Positions 1-12,200 of a DNA stretch of 64,000 nucleotides are shown here, piece after piece. A program made the position numbers and the translations under genes. The notes beneath the pieces were generated by a model. The model worked only from the letters and a program-made list of their open reading frames with translations, did no database searches and was not told the origin of the DNA. Every line of letters starts with the position of its first letter. The stretch's first letter is position 1. Source of the stretch: Persicaria tinctoria (Eukaryota > Streptophyta > Magnoliopsida > Caryophyllales > Polygonaceae); assembly GCA_037127255.1 (NCBI GenBank), contig JBANSL010000005.1, positions 83,271,160 through 83,335,159 on the forward strand. Direction: 5' to 3'.

Positions 1-3000
1 AAAGACTTCTCAATAAAAGGGAGCGATTGCTTGATTTTCACAGACGGTACTGGGCTCAACGGGCTAAGGTTAGACATATCAAACTTAACGACTCCAACAC
101 TGGTTACTTCCATAGGGTGGCCACAATCAAAAAAGGGAAAAAATTCATTAAAAATATTACTCTTGAGAACGGAATTCAATCGTCTGACCCAGATTTCATT
201 CAACAACAGTTTCTACAACAGTTCACAGCTAGATTCCGCTCGTCCATAGATCCTTCGCGGCGGAATGTGGAGCTGTTGCAGGTCATCTCCCATGATGTCT
301 CTCCACAGGATAATGTTCTACTGACTAGGCCAGTGACGAACCTGGAAATTAAAAATGCGTTGTTTACTATCAAAGCAGATAAATCGCCCGGCCCTGACGG
401 CTTTCCGGATGGCTTCTTCCAATCCCACTGGAAGACAGTGGGCCCCTCGGTTACTAAGGCGGTAAAAGCCTTCTTTTCCTCGGGAAAACTTTTGCGACAA
501 GTCAACCACACGTTCATCACTCTTCTCCCTAAGAATGATAACCCGTCGATGATCAATCATTATAGACCTATTAGTTTATGCTCAACTATTTACAAAATTA
601 TTGCAAAGGTCCTAACTGTAAGACTTGGCATGATATTCGACAAGTTAATACATCCATTACAAAGCGCCTTTACAAAAGGACGTTCTATTCAAGATAATAT
701 CCTCATAGCTCACGAGATTCTGCACACATTTAGAATAAAAAAAGGCAAGCAGGGCTTGGTGGCTCTAAAGCTTGATATGGAAAAAGCTTAGGACCGAATC
801 GAATGGTCATTCTTGTTCCAAGTTCTGGCCAGGTTTGGTTTCGATCTTAAGTTCATCTCCTGGATTAGGGAATGTGTCTCCACGGTATCTTACTCTCTGT
901 TAGTCAATGACGAACCATCCTCGATCATCGTACCTTCCAGAGGTTTGAGGCAGGGAGATCCTCTGTCGCCTTTTCTATTCATACTGGCGTCAGAAGTTCT
1001 GGCTAGAAATCTGCAAGTTGCCTCCACGGTTAATAAAGACCTTGGCATCTCTTTTGGGAACTCTGTTAAGATTCCTTTCCTGGCTTTTGCTGACGACATC
1101 ATTATATTCACCAAAGCTTCTACAGAGGCATGTGCTGTTGTGTCAACTATTTTAGACAAATTTTTTATCGCATCGGGACAGAAGGTAAACTTACATAAAT
1201 CTAGCTTTCAAGTATCCCCCAATACGAACTCAGCATCTATCCGTTCTATTACCAATACATTGGGAATTCCCCAAGCGAATAATCTGGATAAATACCTGGG
1301 ATGCCCTATTATAAATGGTCGTGTCAACAGAGACACCTTTGCGGAAGTCGTTCTAAAATAAAAAAACCAACTCACCAAGTGGAAAGCCAGTAGCCTTTCG
1401 GCCGAGGGTAGGAAAATTCTGATTCAGTCAAATCTTAGCGCTCAACCTCTTTTCCTAATGCAGGCGTTTCTTCTGCCAACAAATATTCTCAATGAACTGG
1501 ATAAGGTTTACAGATCGTTCTTTTGGAATAGGAGCTCTGGGTCTCCCCCGCTTATTAGTTGGGATAAAATCTGTTCCGATACCCTAAAAGGCGGTCTAGG
1601 ACTGCACAAAGCAGAAACCATGAATATCGCCCTACAAATGAAATTGCTTTGGAAGATTATTGCGGAACCTTCGAACATCTGGGTCCGAGTTATCTCGGAA
1701 AAATACCTGAAAGGAGCGCCTTTGCTCGACTATGTTAAAAAACAAAATACCTCCTGGCAGTGGGGTAGACTAATGTCTCTCAGGAAGCTCTTCAACCCAG
1801 GGTTGCGGTGGAGTATCGGTAATGGTAGATCAGTTAATTTCTGGTCGGACTGCTGGGCCTTTGACACCCCCCTTAACGACCGTCTGTTGGGTAAATTCCC
1901 ACCGGAAGTGTCTAAACTCACAGTAGTGCACTTTATCCTACATCCCAATATCTGGGATTGCCATAAATTGCGTCATATGCTTCGACAGTACTTATCCCCT
2001 AACGATATTGCCCACATTACGAATATCCATCTCCCTACAAACGAGCTATCGGATCGTCTATACTGGGGGCACAACAAAGAAGGCTGGTTTTCAACGAACT
2101 TTGCAACAAAATTGCTGACGAGCAATGTCGGTTCATCCTCTTTTGATGGAGGTTGGATCTGGAAGTTAGATGTCCCTAACAAAGTTAAACATTTTATGTG
2201 GAAGATCGCTAGAGATGGTCTCCCTACCAAAGATCGTCTTTTGAAATCCCACATTTCTGTCCCACAAGGCTGTGTCTTTTGTGGCAATACGGATGAGTCG
2301 CAGACGCATCTGTTCGTTGATTGTCCTTCAGCAGAAGCTCTCAGGCAGAGGTTGTGTCTGCCATTGCCTAACAACACTGCGCACATGTGCAGAAATGATC
2401 ATCCGATCCCTATTACGTCTATCTTCAAGTCTATTGGTCCTAAGCTCATGGCAAAACTAGCGCTAAGTTGGTGGTCGATCTGGTTCTTCAGGAACCAAAT
2501 CGTTTTCGAGAAGGCCGTGTCGGTTTCGATTCACGAAATGGTAATTTTTTACACTACAGTGGCTCATTCCTGGTCGGAAGCAAAGGTTCTAAAGGAATCG
2601 GGGCCGCAATATGGGTGTCCGAAACCTGAGCACAAGGATCGTACTATCTTCCCGAACGATCGCTCCACCACGCCTTCTGCTAGTAGGGGTTCGTCTTCCT
2701 CTCGCTTGAGAAATGGGCGTTGGGATAAGCCACCGAGGAATTGTTTCAAGCTAAACTTCGATGTTTCGTTGCGCTCGGATGGTTCTGCATCCTTTGGGTT
2801 CGTTATTCGTGACTTTCAGGGCACTGTATTGTCTTCGGGCGCGGGCCTATGTAACGGTACTTCGGTTCTGTTTGCAGAGGCGCTTGGCCTTAAAAAAGGA
2901 ATTCTCAGTGCTAAACAACTATGTATCTCAAATTTACTCATCGAGGGAGATAACCTCACGGTTGTACGAGCGCTCCTGGGGGATTGGAAGTGCCCCTGGA

Positions 3001-3221
3001 ACATAGAGCTCCTGCAATCGGATATATTTATTGATCTTCTTTCGTTTTCTAATGTTGTGATTCGTCATATTTTAAGGGAATCTAATGCTGTTGCAGATCG
3101 TCTAGCACATCTGGCTCACAGTCTCCCTGCCGACGGACATTTAGAAGATGATCCAGAATTGAGGGTTCTCATTCGGAAGGATGCACTAGGAAGAGCGGTC
3201 TCTCGGGATCATCCGGCCTAA
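1..3221 (+). pseudogene. LINE (non-LTR retrotransposon) ORF2, 5' truncated by window, two in-frame stops
   Basis: This is the reverse transcriptase polyprotein of a plant L1-type LINE. One reading frame runs from the window edge to the stop at 3219-3221, broken only by TAG at 789-791 and TAA at 1359-1361. Visible in order are RT motifs RPISL (about 567), QSAFTKGRSIQDN (about 660), a KLDMEKA block ending at the first stop where the family usually has KAYDR or KAFDR, GLRQGDPLSPF (about 945) and the catalytic FADD at 1086-1097. A zinc-binding RT-associated domain follows (W-x-W...CVFCG...H-x-F-x-DC, about 2150-2320), then a C-terminal RNase H domain (about 2745-3120, with FGFVIRD, EGDN and NAVADRLAH). 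The frame is open at base 3, so the N-terminal endonuclease lies outside the window. The rest of the frame is well preserved, so loss of function is recent. The family call is firm; activity is ruled out unless the stops are assembly errors. Confidence 0.95.
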
Positions 3222-3433
3222 TCTTTATCTGCTTTAAAAAAAAATTAGCTTAATTTTCCCCATTATTTTGTAAAAACTTTAATTTACCTCTTTTCTTCCT
3301 GCCTACAATCAATTAGTTTGCAAATTTCTATCTAACGTCATCGTTTGATTTATTTTAGCCATTTAATGCTTCACTACATTCAAATTTGGCGTTTCTATCT
3401 TCAAATTAGCTAGGCGTTACGCATACAATTCAA
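3222..3433. other. LINE 3' tail and unassigned AT-rich spacer
   Basis: After the LINE stop codon there is a short A run (about 3234-3243) that could be the remnant of the LINE poly(A) tail. No gene is visible between it and the Helitron terminus at 3434. Confidence 0.5.
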
Positions 3434-5662
3434 CTAGCTTAGTACCCCGTGCATTGCACGGATCTTTGTTTAAAAATATATGTTTATATAATTTCATTTA
3501 TCATTGTTGACATAAATATTATAAGTATTACTAAGTAGCAAACAAATAAGCATTCCCTAACACATTGAATAATGAAAAAATATAAAAATTCTAAATAATA
3601 AGAAACTTTAATAATTGGAATCAAATTGAGCTAATTAAAAAATATTATAAGTATTATTAAGTAGTTACAAAAAATAAAAATATAAGCCCTTCTTTCATGT
3701 GTTCGACTTTGTGTAAACAAACTAATCAATTGTTAAACACAATTAACTTTTCATCTATTAAAATCTTGCCAACCGAATTGAACTTGTTCAGGATCGTTGT
3801 AGTTTAGTGATCTTAATATTCTTAATACGTGAACAATAATATTCCACCACATTCATCTATTGTTTAGTTTTTGTAGTAGTAACTCATCTAGATAATGAAA
3901 TATACGAAGTATGTTTGAACAAAACCACACCGATTTGTGTACCGATAATCATAATTGACAATTAGGAAAGAAAAAAACACCGGAGAGAATGAGAATATAT
4001 GGAGTATGTTTAAACGAATGCAGATAACTAAAACTATATATAAAATAAATGAAATCCGCATTAGCTTGCCCCTATATTTATAAGATGAAACCAAAAGATT
4101 AATTAGATAACTTCAAATCAAATTGCATTGGAAGTATTTAGTGTTACATTGAATGATTTCACGTACATCTTGACTAAGGATTCCACGTAGCAACACAAAG
4201 TCGATTGATTTCACATCAATTTTCCAAGTAGTTAAGCACAACTGGACATAATTCCAAGTAGAATCAATGGAATCGTAATTAATCGAATAAACTGAGAAGG
4301 AAAGTAAGAGAGGGGAGCTGGGGTTGGATTAAAATCAGGTAAATTAGGGTAGAATCAATAACCTGCATCTGCAAATATGATTATGTTAGATTAAGATATA
4401 AAAGCAACATAACAGCACAAAAACAAATGAATATAAAAATGGGAACAATTGAATCAGGAAGAGTTAGGGTAGTATTTATAACAGTAGTATACTACGATTT
4501 TGGCGATGTGATTTTTTTTTTTAAAATTTCAAAATTCAAAATTCTAACCAAATCAGATTAGTTGATCTAAAGAATTGGAAAAACAAAAAAAAACTAATTT
4601 CAAAATTCAAAATTTTAACCAAATCAGAGATCATTGATTTTAGATATCTACTTTGAATTAATAAATAATTGGAAATAAAAATAAAAATTGACTAATCTGA
4701 TTAATAACAATCTGAAACTTGAAATTGACTAATCTGATTTTTTAAAAATTATTTTAGTGATAAGATTGCAATAGATCCAGTAAGAGATTACATTACAAAG
4801 CAGTGTTCTAAAAATCGCGCCTAGGCACCGCCTGGGCGCTAGGCGGGAGGCCACCTAGGAATTTTTACGCCTAGGCGCGCCTCTAGGCGGATTTCCGCCT
4901 AGACACTACCTTGTCCCGCCTAGGCGCCGCCTAGACCCCGCCTAGTCCCGCCTAGACCCCGCCTAGCCCGACGATTATTCAATTTTAGCTTATAGACATG
5001 TGAATAGTCGACTTATGGTTTTTTTTATTCCATAAGTCGGGATCTATTTGCTTTTGAGTCAAATCTATGGTTTTGGATTTTAGGAGGCTTAGAGTCGCTA
5101 GTCGGACACGTATTTTTGCGTTTATTCACTTTAGTGTTAGTTAAGGACCACAAATTTGGGTTTATAAGTGATATTATAGATTATTATTGCATTATATGAA
5201 TTATTGATATGTGTTATTTGTTAAAATATAAAGAAACAATCATGTTTGTTCTAAGTCCGCCTAGGCGCCGCCTAGGCACCCGCCTAGCCGCCTAGGCGCT
5301 AGGCGGCCACCCACCGCCTAGCGTCTTTTAGAACATTGTTACAAAGTGATAAGATCGGTGATAAAAAAAAACAAAGTGATAAGATCTGCGTAAGTTTCTA
5401 GATTCTGGATTTGCATATATCCTCATCCAAACAATAAGATTACGTTTTAGTTACTTAGTTATTTTAGATATGGCATATCAATTATGTTAATTAGTAATTT
5501 AATTTTTAAATCTAATTCTTTTTTATTATTAATCTTAAATAAAAAAAGCTAACAAATCCTACTAATTAAAAAACCTTTAAAAAAACCTAACAAATCCTAC
5601 TTTAAAAGAGAAGCCGCCACATGTCGTAGGCGACTTCTCCTTTAGTATTATAATAATATAGA
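3434..5662 (-). mobile_element. Non-autonomous Helitron, minus orientation
   Basis: Read on the minus strand, the element starts with TC at 5662-5661 and ends with CTAG at 3437-3434, preceded by a GC-rich hairpin (CCGTGCAATGCACGG). It sits between A (3433) and T (5663), as Helitrons do. The 5' end carries a block, AAGGAGAAGTCGC...ACATGTGGCGGCTTCTC, that recurs at 8870, 10623 and, truncated, at 18165. The 3' end closely matches that of the copy ending at 19228. No Rep/helicase gene is present. A hAT MITE (4801-5338) is inserted inside. Confidence 0.8.
4801..5338. mobile_element. hAT-type MITE rich in CCTAGGCG
   Basis: Terminal inverted repeats CAGTGTTCTAAAA and TTTTAGAACATTG are flanked by a perfect 8-bp duplication TTACAAAG (4793-4800 and 5339-5346). 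The ends are packed with CCTAGGCG and GCCTAG motifs in both orientations, so the termini can fold extensively. There is no coding capacity. The 8-bp duplication and the CAG...CTG-like ends point to hAT mobilisation. Confidence 0.9.
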
Positions 5663-5721
5663 TTTAGGCGTTTCACAAAATCAATGTGATGATTCTTTCA
5701 TCCAACGGTTGAAAGTTATTA

Positions 5722-5909
5722 GGGCTTGTTTGGTATGTATTACTGGTAATAAAAAAGGGTAATGAGAATGGATGATTCTCACTTTTCTTGTTTGGTAGGT
5801 TGAAAATTGGTAATCGAAATGATTACCGGTAATCAACCATTACCCTTTTCATGACTCATTTCATTCCCCCCCAAAAGGTAGGGAATGGTTCATTCCCAAT
5901 TTCTACTTA

Positions 5910-5964
<55 letters not shown>

Positions 5965-5993
5965 GTTATTATTATTATTATTATTATTATCCA

Positions 5994-6029
<36 letters not shown>

Positions 6030-6942
6030 ATTATGTTATATTTATATTTATATTATTATTATAAATACTTTATTATTTAATATATTATATTATATTTTTA
6101 TTATTAATTATATTATGTTATATTTATACTTACATTATTATTATAAATACTTTATTATTTAATATATTATATTATATTATATTATTATTTTTAATAATAA
6201 TAATAATATATTTCTATTAATAATTTTATTTTTATCTACATTTTATTATTTTATATTATTTTTATATTATTATTATTAATTATATTATATTATATTTGTA
6301 CTTTTTCTATTATCAATATTTTATTATTTAATATATAATATTATTTTTTATTTTTAATAATAATAATGTATTTCTATTAATATTATTATATTTATTAGAA
6401 TTTTATTATATTTATACGTATATTATTATTAAAATACTTTATTATTTAATATATATTATATTATATTTTAATTTTTAACAATAATAATATATTTATATTA
6501 ATATTGTTTTTTTTATAAATATTTTATTATTTGATATATTATATTTTTATTTTTAATAATAATAATATATTTTTATTTTTATCAGTATTTTATTATATTG
6601 ATACTTATATTATTATTAATATCAATACTTTATCTTTTATCAAAATTTTATTATTTTATATATATTAGTTATATTATATTATATTTATATTATTATTATC
6701 AATATTTTATTATTTAATATATATTATATTATATTTTTATTTTTAATTTAATAATAACAATAATATATTAATATTATAACTTTTATCACTTTTTTAATTT
6801 ATTATTATTATTATTATTTCAGGAATGGTTCATTCCGATAGCATACCAAACAATCCGCTCTAGTAATGAGTGATTACCACTTTCGAATTCCATTCCGATT
6901 CCGATTACCATTCCGATTCCAACACTCATACCAAACGGGGAC
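5722..6942. mobile_element. PIF/Harbinger-like MITE expanded by ATT repeats
   Basis: The ends GGGCTTGTTTGGTATG and CATACCAAACGGGGAC form imperfect inverted repeats, flanked by TTA on both sides (5719-5721 and 6943-6945), the target of PIF/Harbinger elements. Inner sequence near both ends (CATTCC, GATTACC and their complements) is also inverted. The middle is almost purely A and T, with long ATT tracts and nothing credible as coding. Confidence 0.75.
5911..6030. repeat. (ATT)n microsatellite
   Basis: Nearly uninterrupted ATT trinucleotide repeats inside the Harbinger-like MITE; imperfect versions continue to about 6790. Apparent reading frames here encode only Ile, Leu and Tyr runs and are not genes. 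Confidence 0.9.
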
Positions 6943-7115
6943 TTAATATCACAGCCGTTTCACAAAATTTAGCATTCAATCGTTTAATGAAATTGTCTTG
7001 TAATCTATGGATTTCCTCCATATATATATAACGGTCAGGACTCGATCTTCATATTGGGCATTTCACAAAATCAGACGTTCCCTCCTTCATATATATATAG
7101 GGGTATGCCCTGCAA

Positions 7116-7514
7116 ATGCCCCATTCACAATTCCAAATACATGATAACACAGTGAAAGAAAGAAAACATGATCTATGGCTACGAGCTCAAGCCTCCCTCC
7201 CGCTCCAGCACCGGCCCTCGCCGTACTGGAGCCCTCCGCTACCAATCCATGGCGGAGTTTCCAGAAATTCCTCGATCTCGAGAGAGAACGCTCCGTGGCG
7301 GGAGTCTCTCGATCAGCTGAGGAAGTACTTTCTCCGATTCGGATACTTGCCGAATTTGATGCAATTGGATGATCCGGACTCCTATGATGAAGCTCTTGAA
7401 TCAGCGGTTGTGTCCTATCAGAGGAATCTTGGCCTTCCGGTGACCGAAAAGCTCGATTCAGGGACCTTGGATCAAATCATGGCTCCTCGGTGTGGTCAAG
7501 TGGGACGTGCATAA
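7116..7514 (+). pseudogene. Plant matrix metalloproteinase propeptide fragment (frameshifted, truncated)
   Basis: The translated region resembles the propeptide of plant matrix metalloproteinases, which are secreted zinc endopeptidases. One frame gives PWRSFQKFLDLERE (from about 7245). A second frame continues with LDQLRKYFLRFGYLP, ALESAVVSYQRNLGLPVT and KLDSGTLDQIMAPRCG, matching the peptidoglycan-binding-like fold and the PRCG cysteine switch of the family. The two parts are in different frames, so there is a frameshift near 7290-7310. After PRCG (about 7495) the sequence departs from the family and no HExxH zinc site follows, so the catalytic domain is missing. A (TA)n tract and a MITE lie just downstream. 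The family call is inference from motifs; the broken state is direct. Confidence 0.75.
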
Positions 7515-7768
7515 AGCTTTTGAAAATACGTACATAAACACTTGGATCATTGTTTTTGGTGAAAAGGTAAGCATTAACCACTCCTTGCACACAACTGTAC
7601 CAAACACAAGTTACACCATATTACATACAGTATTACCCATCAAAATATTCTACTTGATTGTTTATGCGCTAACTCGATCTAACTATCATTTTCTCCCGCA
7701 TGCGTAGGGGAAAATGGCTATGGAATTAGGCGATATGCATGTGAAATGAAGTTCTTTTACATCGCAAT

Positions 7769-8284
<516 letters not shown>

Positions 8285-8327
<43 letters not shown>

Positions 8328-8869
8328 TTATTTATTTATTTCAAGCACCTTGTACCTTATGTCAGTGAAGTGAAGGACTACAACAACAATTATTTTTATG
8401 ATGCCTCTATCACCCCTCTATAGATTGCATGAAATTCAAAGACATCAACTTGACAGATCGAGTTCCAATCCATTTAAGCAAAGAACTGAAAGGAGACGTA
8501 ACATTCTCCAAATCCTTGAATTGATAGTCAACTTTCCCCAATGCTTTAATAAGCACAAACCTTAGTCACCTTATCATACTATTGGAGAATGCAAATAGAC
8601 AAGTTTATCCCTGTGTGTTTATATTATGCCATGCTTGCTAGAAATTGTATACGCTACTGGTCGATTGAGATGGCTATATATATCTTATAGACATTAACTG
8701 ATTGATATGGATATAATTTTATTTATTTGGAGGCATTTTTGTACGTGAACATAAATTTGATCAAGAGTTTGGATTAGTCTTCATATCAATTGGATGGAGG
8801 GGAAAGGAAGTTAGGCCGGGTAATTAATATCTTATATCACGAGTCTATTGCGGCTGAAAATGAGATTAA
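8285..8869. other. Non-coding spacer
   Basis: Begins with (TA)n and (TTTA)n tracts (8285-8340). The rest is ordinary AT-rich sequence in which no gene, terminus or repeat was recognised. Confidence 0.5.
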
Positions 8870-10622
8870 TCAATATTTTATAATACTAAAGGAGAAGTCG
8901 CATACGACATGTGGCGGTTTCTCCTTTAATGTAGCTTCTTTTTTTTAAAATGATTTTAATTGATTAATCTAAACAAACTTTATTTATCTTAAAATAGGAT
9001 TTGCAAATCTAAATGAAATCTAAACAAACTTGAAAACAACCGTATAAGTATTCATTTATTATGGATAACAATGAATAACAAACCCATTGATTGCAATATT
9101 AAAGATAACAACTAATAACCAATTGAGATATATCCAAATCCAAGCATATCGGATTACAAAGATTTTTAATCTATTTCATTAATTAATTAACAAGATTTTA
9201 TTGCAAATCATGGGTGAGATCCAATTAATATATGATGGGCGAGATTTTATTGCAGATGATTTGTATGGCCTATCTAATTATTAACTAACTAATTAAATCC
9301 AATTAATCTTATTATTTAGGTTTTATTGCAATTTCTTATTTATATATTGACTTGGTGATTGTATTCACATGCCGTATAAATTGTTTCTCCTGATTGAAAC
9401 CAACCGTGTCAAAGTTTAGATCACATTCAACGCGATGTCAAAAGACAAAGGCAAGGCGCCCATAGAGAATAACGATATTGTGCAAATGAGAGGTATGTTA
9501 GGTATTTAATTTAGAGGGATAATTGGTTATATATATATCTCTCTAATCTCTTATCGTTAAATATTTTAATTTATTAACTATGCAATTATCTTCTTCATTT
9601 TATTGATTCTTCATTATAAATTTTATTTATCCGATGGAATATTATTGTTTGTGTTTTAAGAATGTCGACAACCTTAAGCTACATCGATCCTGGAACAGTT
9701 CATTCAATTGACATGATTTTGATTGATGAAAAGATATTTGTGTTAATCTGATTATTCTGATATCATGTAGGGATAGCCCATTGCTCATCGTACACCGCAT
9801 TACACTCGCTACGTACAGGGCTCCATAGTAGGTGTCGATCGATATGAATGAAAACACACTTATCCAACTGTCGATTACTATAATCGATATGAATGAAATC
9901 AAATCGACATTTGGATTCCCCTCTCCTTTTCCGAGCATCTCGAGCACATATCCCATAAACATTTACGTTTATAATTTAGTTGCAGGGTTCGAAGATACAA
10001 GCGTTTGTTACAAAGAAATATTTAACCATAATGGTCGAGCACATAGTCGAAGGGCTTACGTATTCCATCAAGGATTTTGGAGTCTACGAACATACCGTTA
10101 AAGTACGATGTAGTCCATTCAAACATCGTATTTTAATATTATCTTTCAAATAAATTAGTTAGGATATGATTTGTTTGTTTGTTTGGATATTTATTTGATA
10201 TGATCAAAATAAAATAAAATCTTATCTTAACAAATCATATCTATTTTGATATTGAGATCCTCATTCTCATTGGAAAAGAATTAAAAATATAATATTAGAT
10301 TATCTATTTAAAAATATTTTACGGAGATTCTTCAAATGATTTGAATAAATATATCAATTCATCTAATTAAAAAAATATATGCCAATATTCGTTCATTCTT
10401 CTTCATTCATCTCAATAATAGAGCACATTAATTATTAATAAAATGATTAATTAAATTAAATATCTTGATTTGGCAAAAAAAAAAAAATCAAACAAAAAAT
10501 TTTCACAAAATCTTGGTTGTAAAATATCAAATTTCCCCCATAAAAGTTACTCCATATTGATATTCAATGATGAACTTCTCTCTCTCTACATTTGATTAAT
10601 CAACCCCATATCTTATATCTTA
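8870..10622 (+). mobile_element. Helitron 5' part with RPA-like gene fragment
   Basis: The start, TCAATATTTTATAATACTAA followed by AGGAGAAGTCGCATACGACA, matches the conserved 5' end of the Helitrons at 3434-5662 and 10623-11850. No CTAG-type 3' end was found before the next Helitron 5' end at 10623. Either this element shares the 3' end at 11850, with a second element nested or fused, or it is truncated. It carries RPA-like exons at 9435-10130. Confidence 0.6.
9435..10130 (+). pseudogene. Replication protein A large-subunit-like (OB-fold) gene fragment
   Basis: Three exon-like pieces read as an RPA70-like single-strand DNA-binding protein of the kind found in plant Helitrons. The first, 9435-9492, encodes MSKDKGKAPIENNDIVQMR and ends at a GT donor. 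The second, about 9662-9733, encodes TVHSIDMILIDEK. The third starts after TTGCAG at 9986 and encodes GSKIQAFVTKKY, IVEGLTYSIKDFGVYE and TVKVRCSPFKH. The join LIDEK to GSKIQA fits the family's usual DEKGSKIQ pattern. The donor after the second piece reads AT instead of GT, and the frame stops soon after the third, so this is probably dead. RPA proteins bind single-stranded DNA; a role in Helitron movement has been proposed but is unproven. Confidence 0.6.
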
Positions 10623-11850
10623 TCAATAGTATAATACTAAAGAAGAAGTCGCTTACGCCATGTAGCAGCTTCTCCGTTAAAGTAGGATTTTTTTATATAA
10701 GATTTACTAATTAAATATATTGATTTGTTAATTAGTAATTAATATTAATCATAAAATTAATTTTGTAGGATTTTTTTGTTAGGATTTGTTATCAGTAATA
10801 TTAGTAACTAATATTAATCATAGAATTAATTCCATAAGATTTGTTTGTTAGGATTTTTTTATATAGGATTTGTTAATTAAATATATTGATTTTAATTAGT
10901 AATTAGTATTAATCATAAAATTAATCATGTAGGATTTGTTTGTTATTAAGCGATAAGAATTTGTTAGTTATTAATTGATAAGAACTAAATTCAAATCCAC
11001 AAATATATGCCATATATCTGTTAGGATTTGTTTAGATTTTTTAAATATCTACCATATATCTCTTCTCTGTATATTGAGTTAGTCATCCCATGATATGTCT
11101 ATGAAAAGCTTTTTTCAACCGAGCCAGATTAGATTTTTTTATACATTTTTAAATATTAAATGTATTAATTTAAAAAATAAACCGCATAAAAGTGCAGGTA
11201 CCAAACTAGTTTATAGGTTTATACAAGTAGCTTACGCCAATCAAACTCAATTCACACATGTCACAAAATTCACAATACCAAGTATTTACAAATCTAATTT
11301 TAATATAATTATTTGGATATATAAGTATATAATTAGGTCAATATGGCACTAAATTTAGATAAACTGATATTGTCACTTTATCTTTCCCAATCATCAGTTG
11401 GTGTACATCCATGCCAAGAACTTCGAAGTTCGAATCCCCGCAACTGAAAATATCACTTTATCTTTAGTTATTTATTTTATTTTATTACTAATTATTACTG
11501 TAACTATTGAATTTTTTTTTTACAATTAACTGAATAATTAGGTCAATATGGCAATATATGGTTATGTTGTTCTTTTAGTTTTATTTTTCATGATTTTTTC
11601 CCAGTTTTATTAAATTTATTTTGATTGTTTTGTATTATATTATTTAAAAATGTTTAGTTGTTTTGTGCTATATCCCATAAAAGTTTTTTTCCTTTACAAC
11701 TCCGATAATTATAATAATAACCACAAAAATATACCCACAAACCTTTGATCTTATTTCCGTTAATAAGAGCCAAATATATAAAGCTTTAATATCGTACAAT
11801 TCTATTGTATTGAACTATGTCTCATGCGTACGCACGGGCATGCCCACTAG
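10623..11850 (+). mobile_element. Non-autonomous Helitron
   Basis: The 5' end begins TC at 10623 and repeats the conserved block (AAGAAGAAGTCGC, then TGTAGCAGCTTCTC). The 3' end is GCACGGGCATGCCCACTAG, with CTAG at 11847-11850 followed by T. The same 3' subfamily (TATGTCTCATG...GCACGGG) ends the element at 38856. The interior is AT-rich with repeats of TAGGATTTGTTA and no gene. A tRNA-like motif lies at 11395-11450. Confidence 0.75.
11395..11450 (+). repeat. tRNA-like (SINE-type) motif
   Basis: AGTTGGTGTACATC resembles a polymerase III A box, and AAGTTCGAATCCCCGCAACT downstream matches a B box (GTTCGAATCC). The spacing is shorter than in a real tRNA and no full cloverleaf could be drawn, so it is a tRNA-derived remnant at best. 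Confidence 0.35.
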
Positions 11851-12154
11851 TATATATATAAAAGAACATTCTCTAGAATGTTCTTATATACCATTGGATG
11901 AGAACACTCTGTGTGTGATGAGAACACTCTCTAGAATGAGAACTAGTAACAATTTTAGACCATTTGATGAGGGAGAATGAATGGATGGGATGTATTTTAA
12001 ATTTCTAATTTTTTAATTAAAAAACTGGACCCCACCCCATATATGTTGGTTACTTTCTCCTTGAATTTTTAAATAAAGAGCGGCCATATCCGGGGTTGTT
12101 GGTTACTTTCTCCAATGGCAAGTGTAATGCACTCTCTGTGTGTTGTTATATGAA

Positions 12155-12200
12155 CTAGTGTAAGCACGGGTATGGATTTTTTTATTATATCAATACGGAG
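12155..12200 (-). mobile_element. Possible Helitron 3' terminus, minus orientation
   Basis: On the minus strand the sequence ends CCATACCCGTGCTTACACTAG at 12155, next to a T-rich stretch, resembling other Helitron ends here, but the terminal hairpin is incomplete and no matching 5' end was identified. Confidence 0.3.

Noticed and set aside
5911..6162. Open frame of Ile/Leu/Tyr runs
   Set aside because: It is translation of ATT microsatellite; no protein is likely.
11395..11450. True tRNA gene
   Set aside because: Box spacing is too short and no acceptor stem can be paired.
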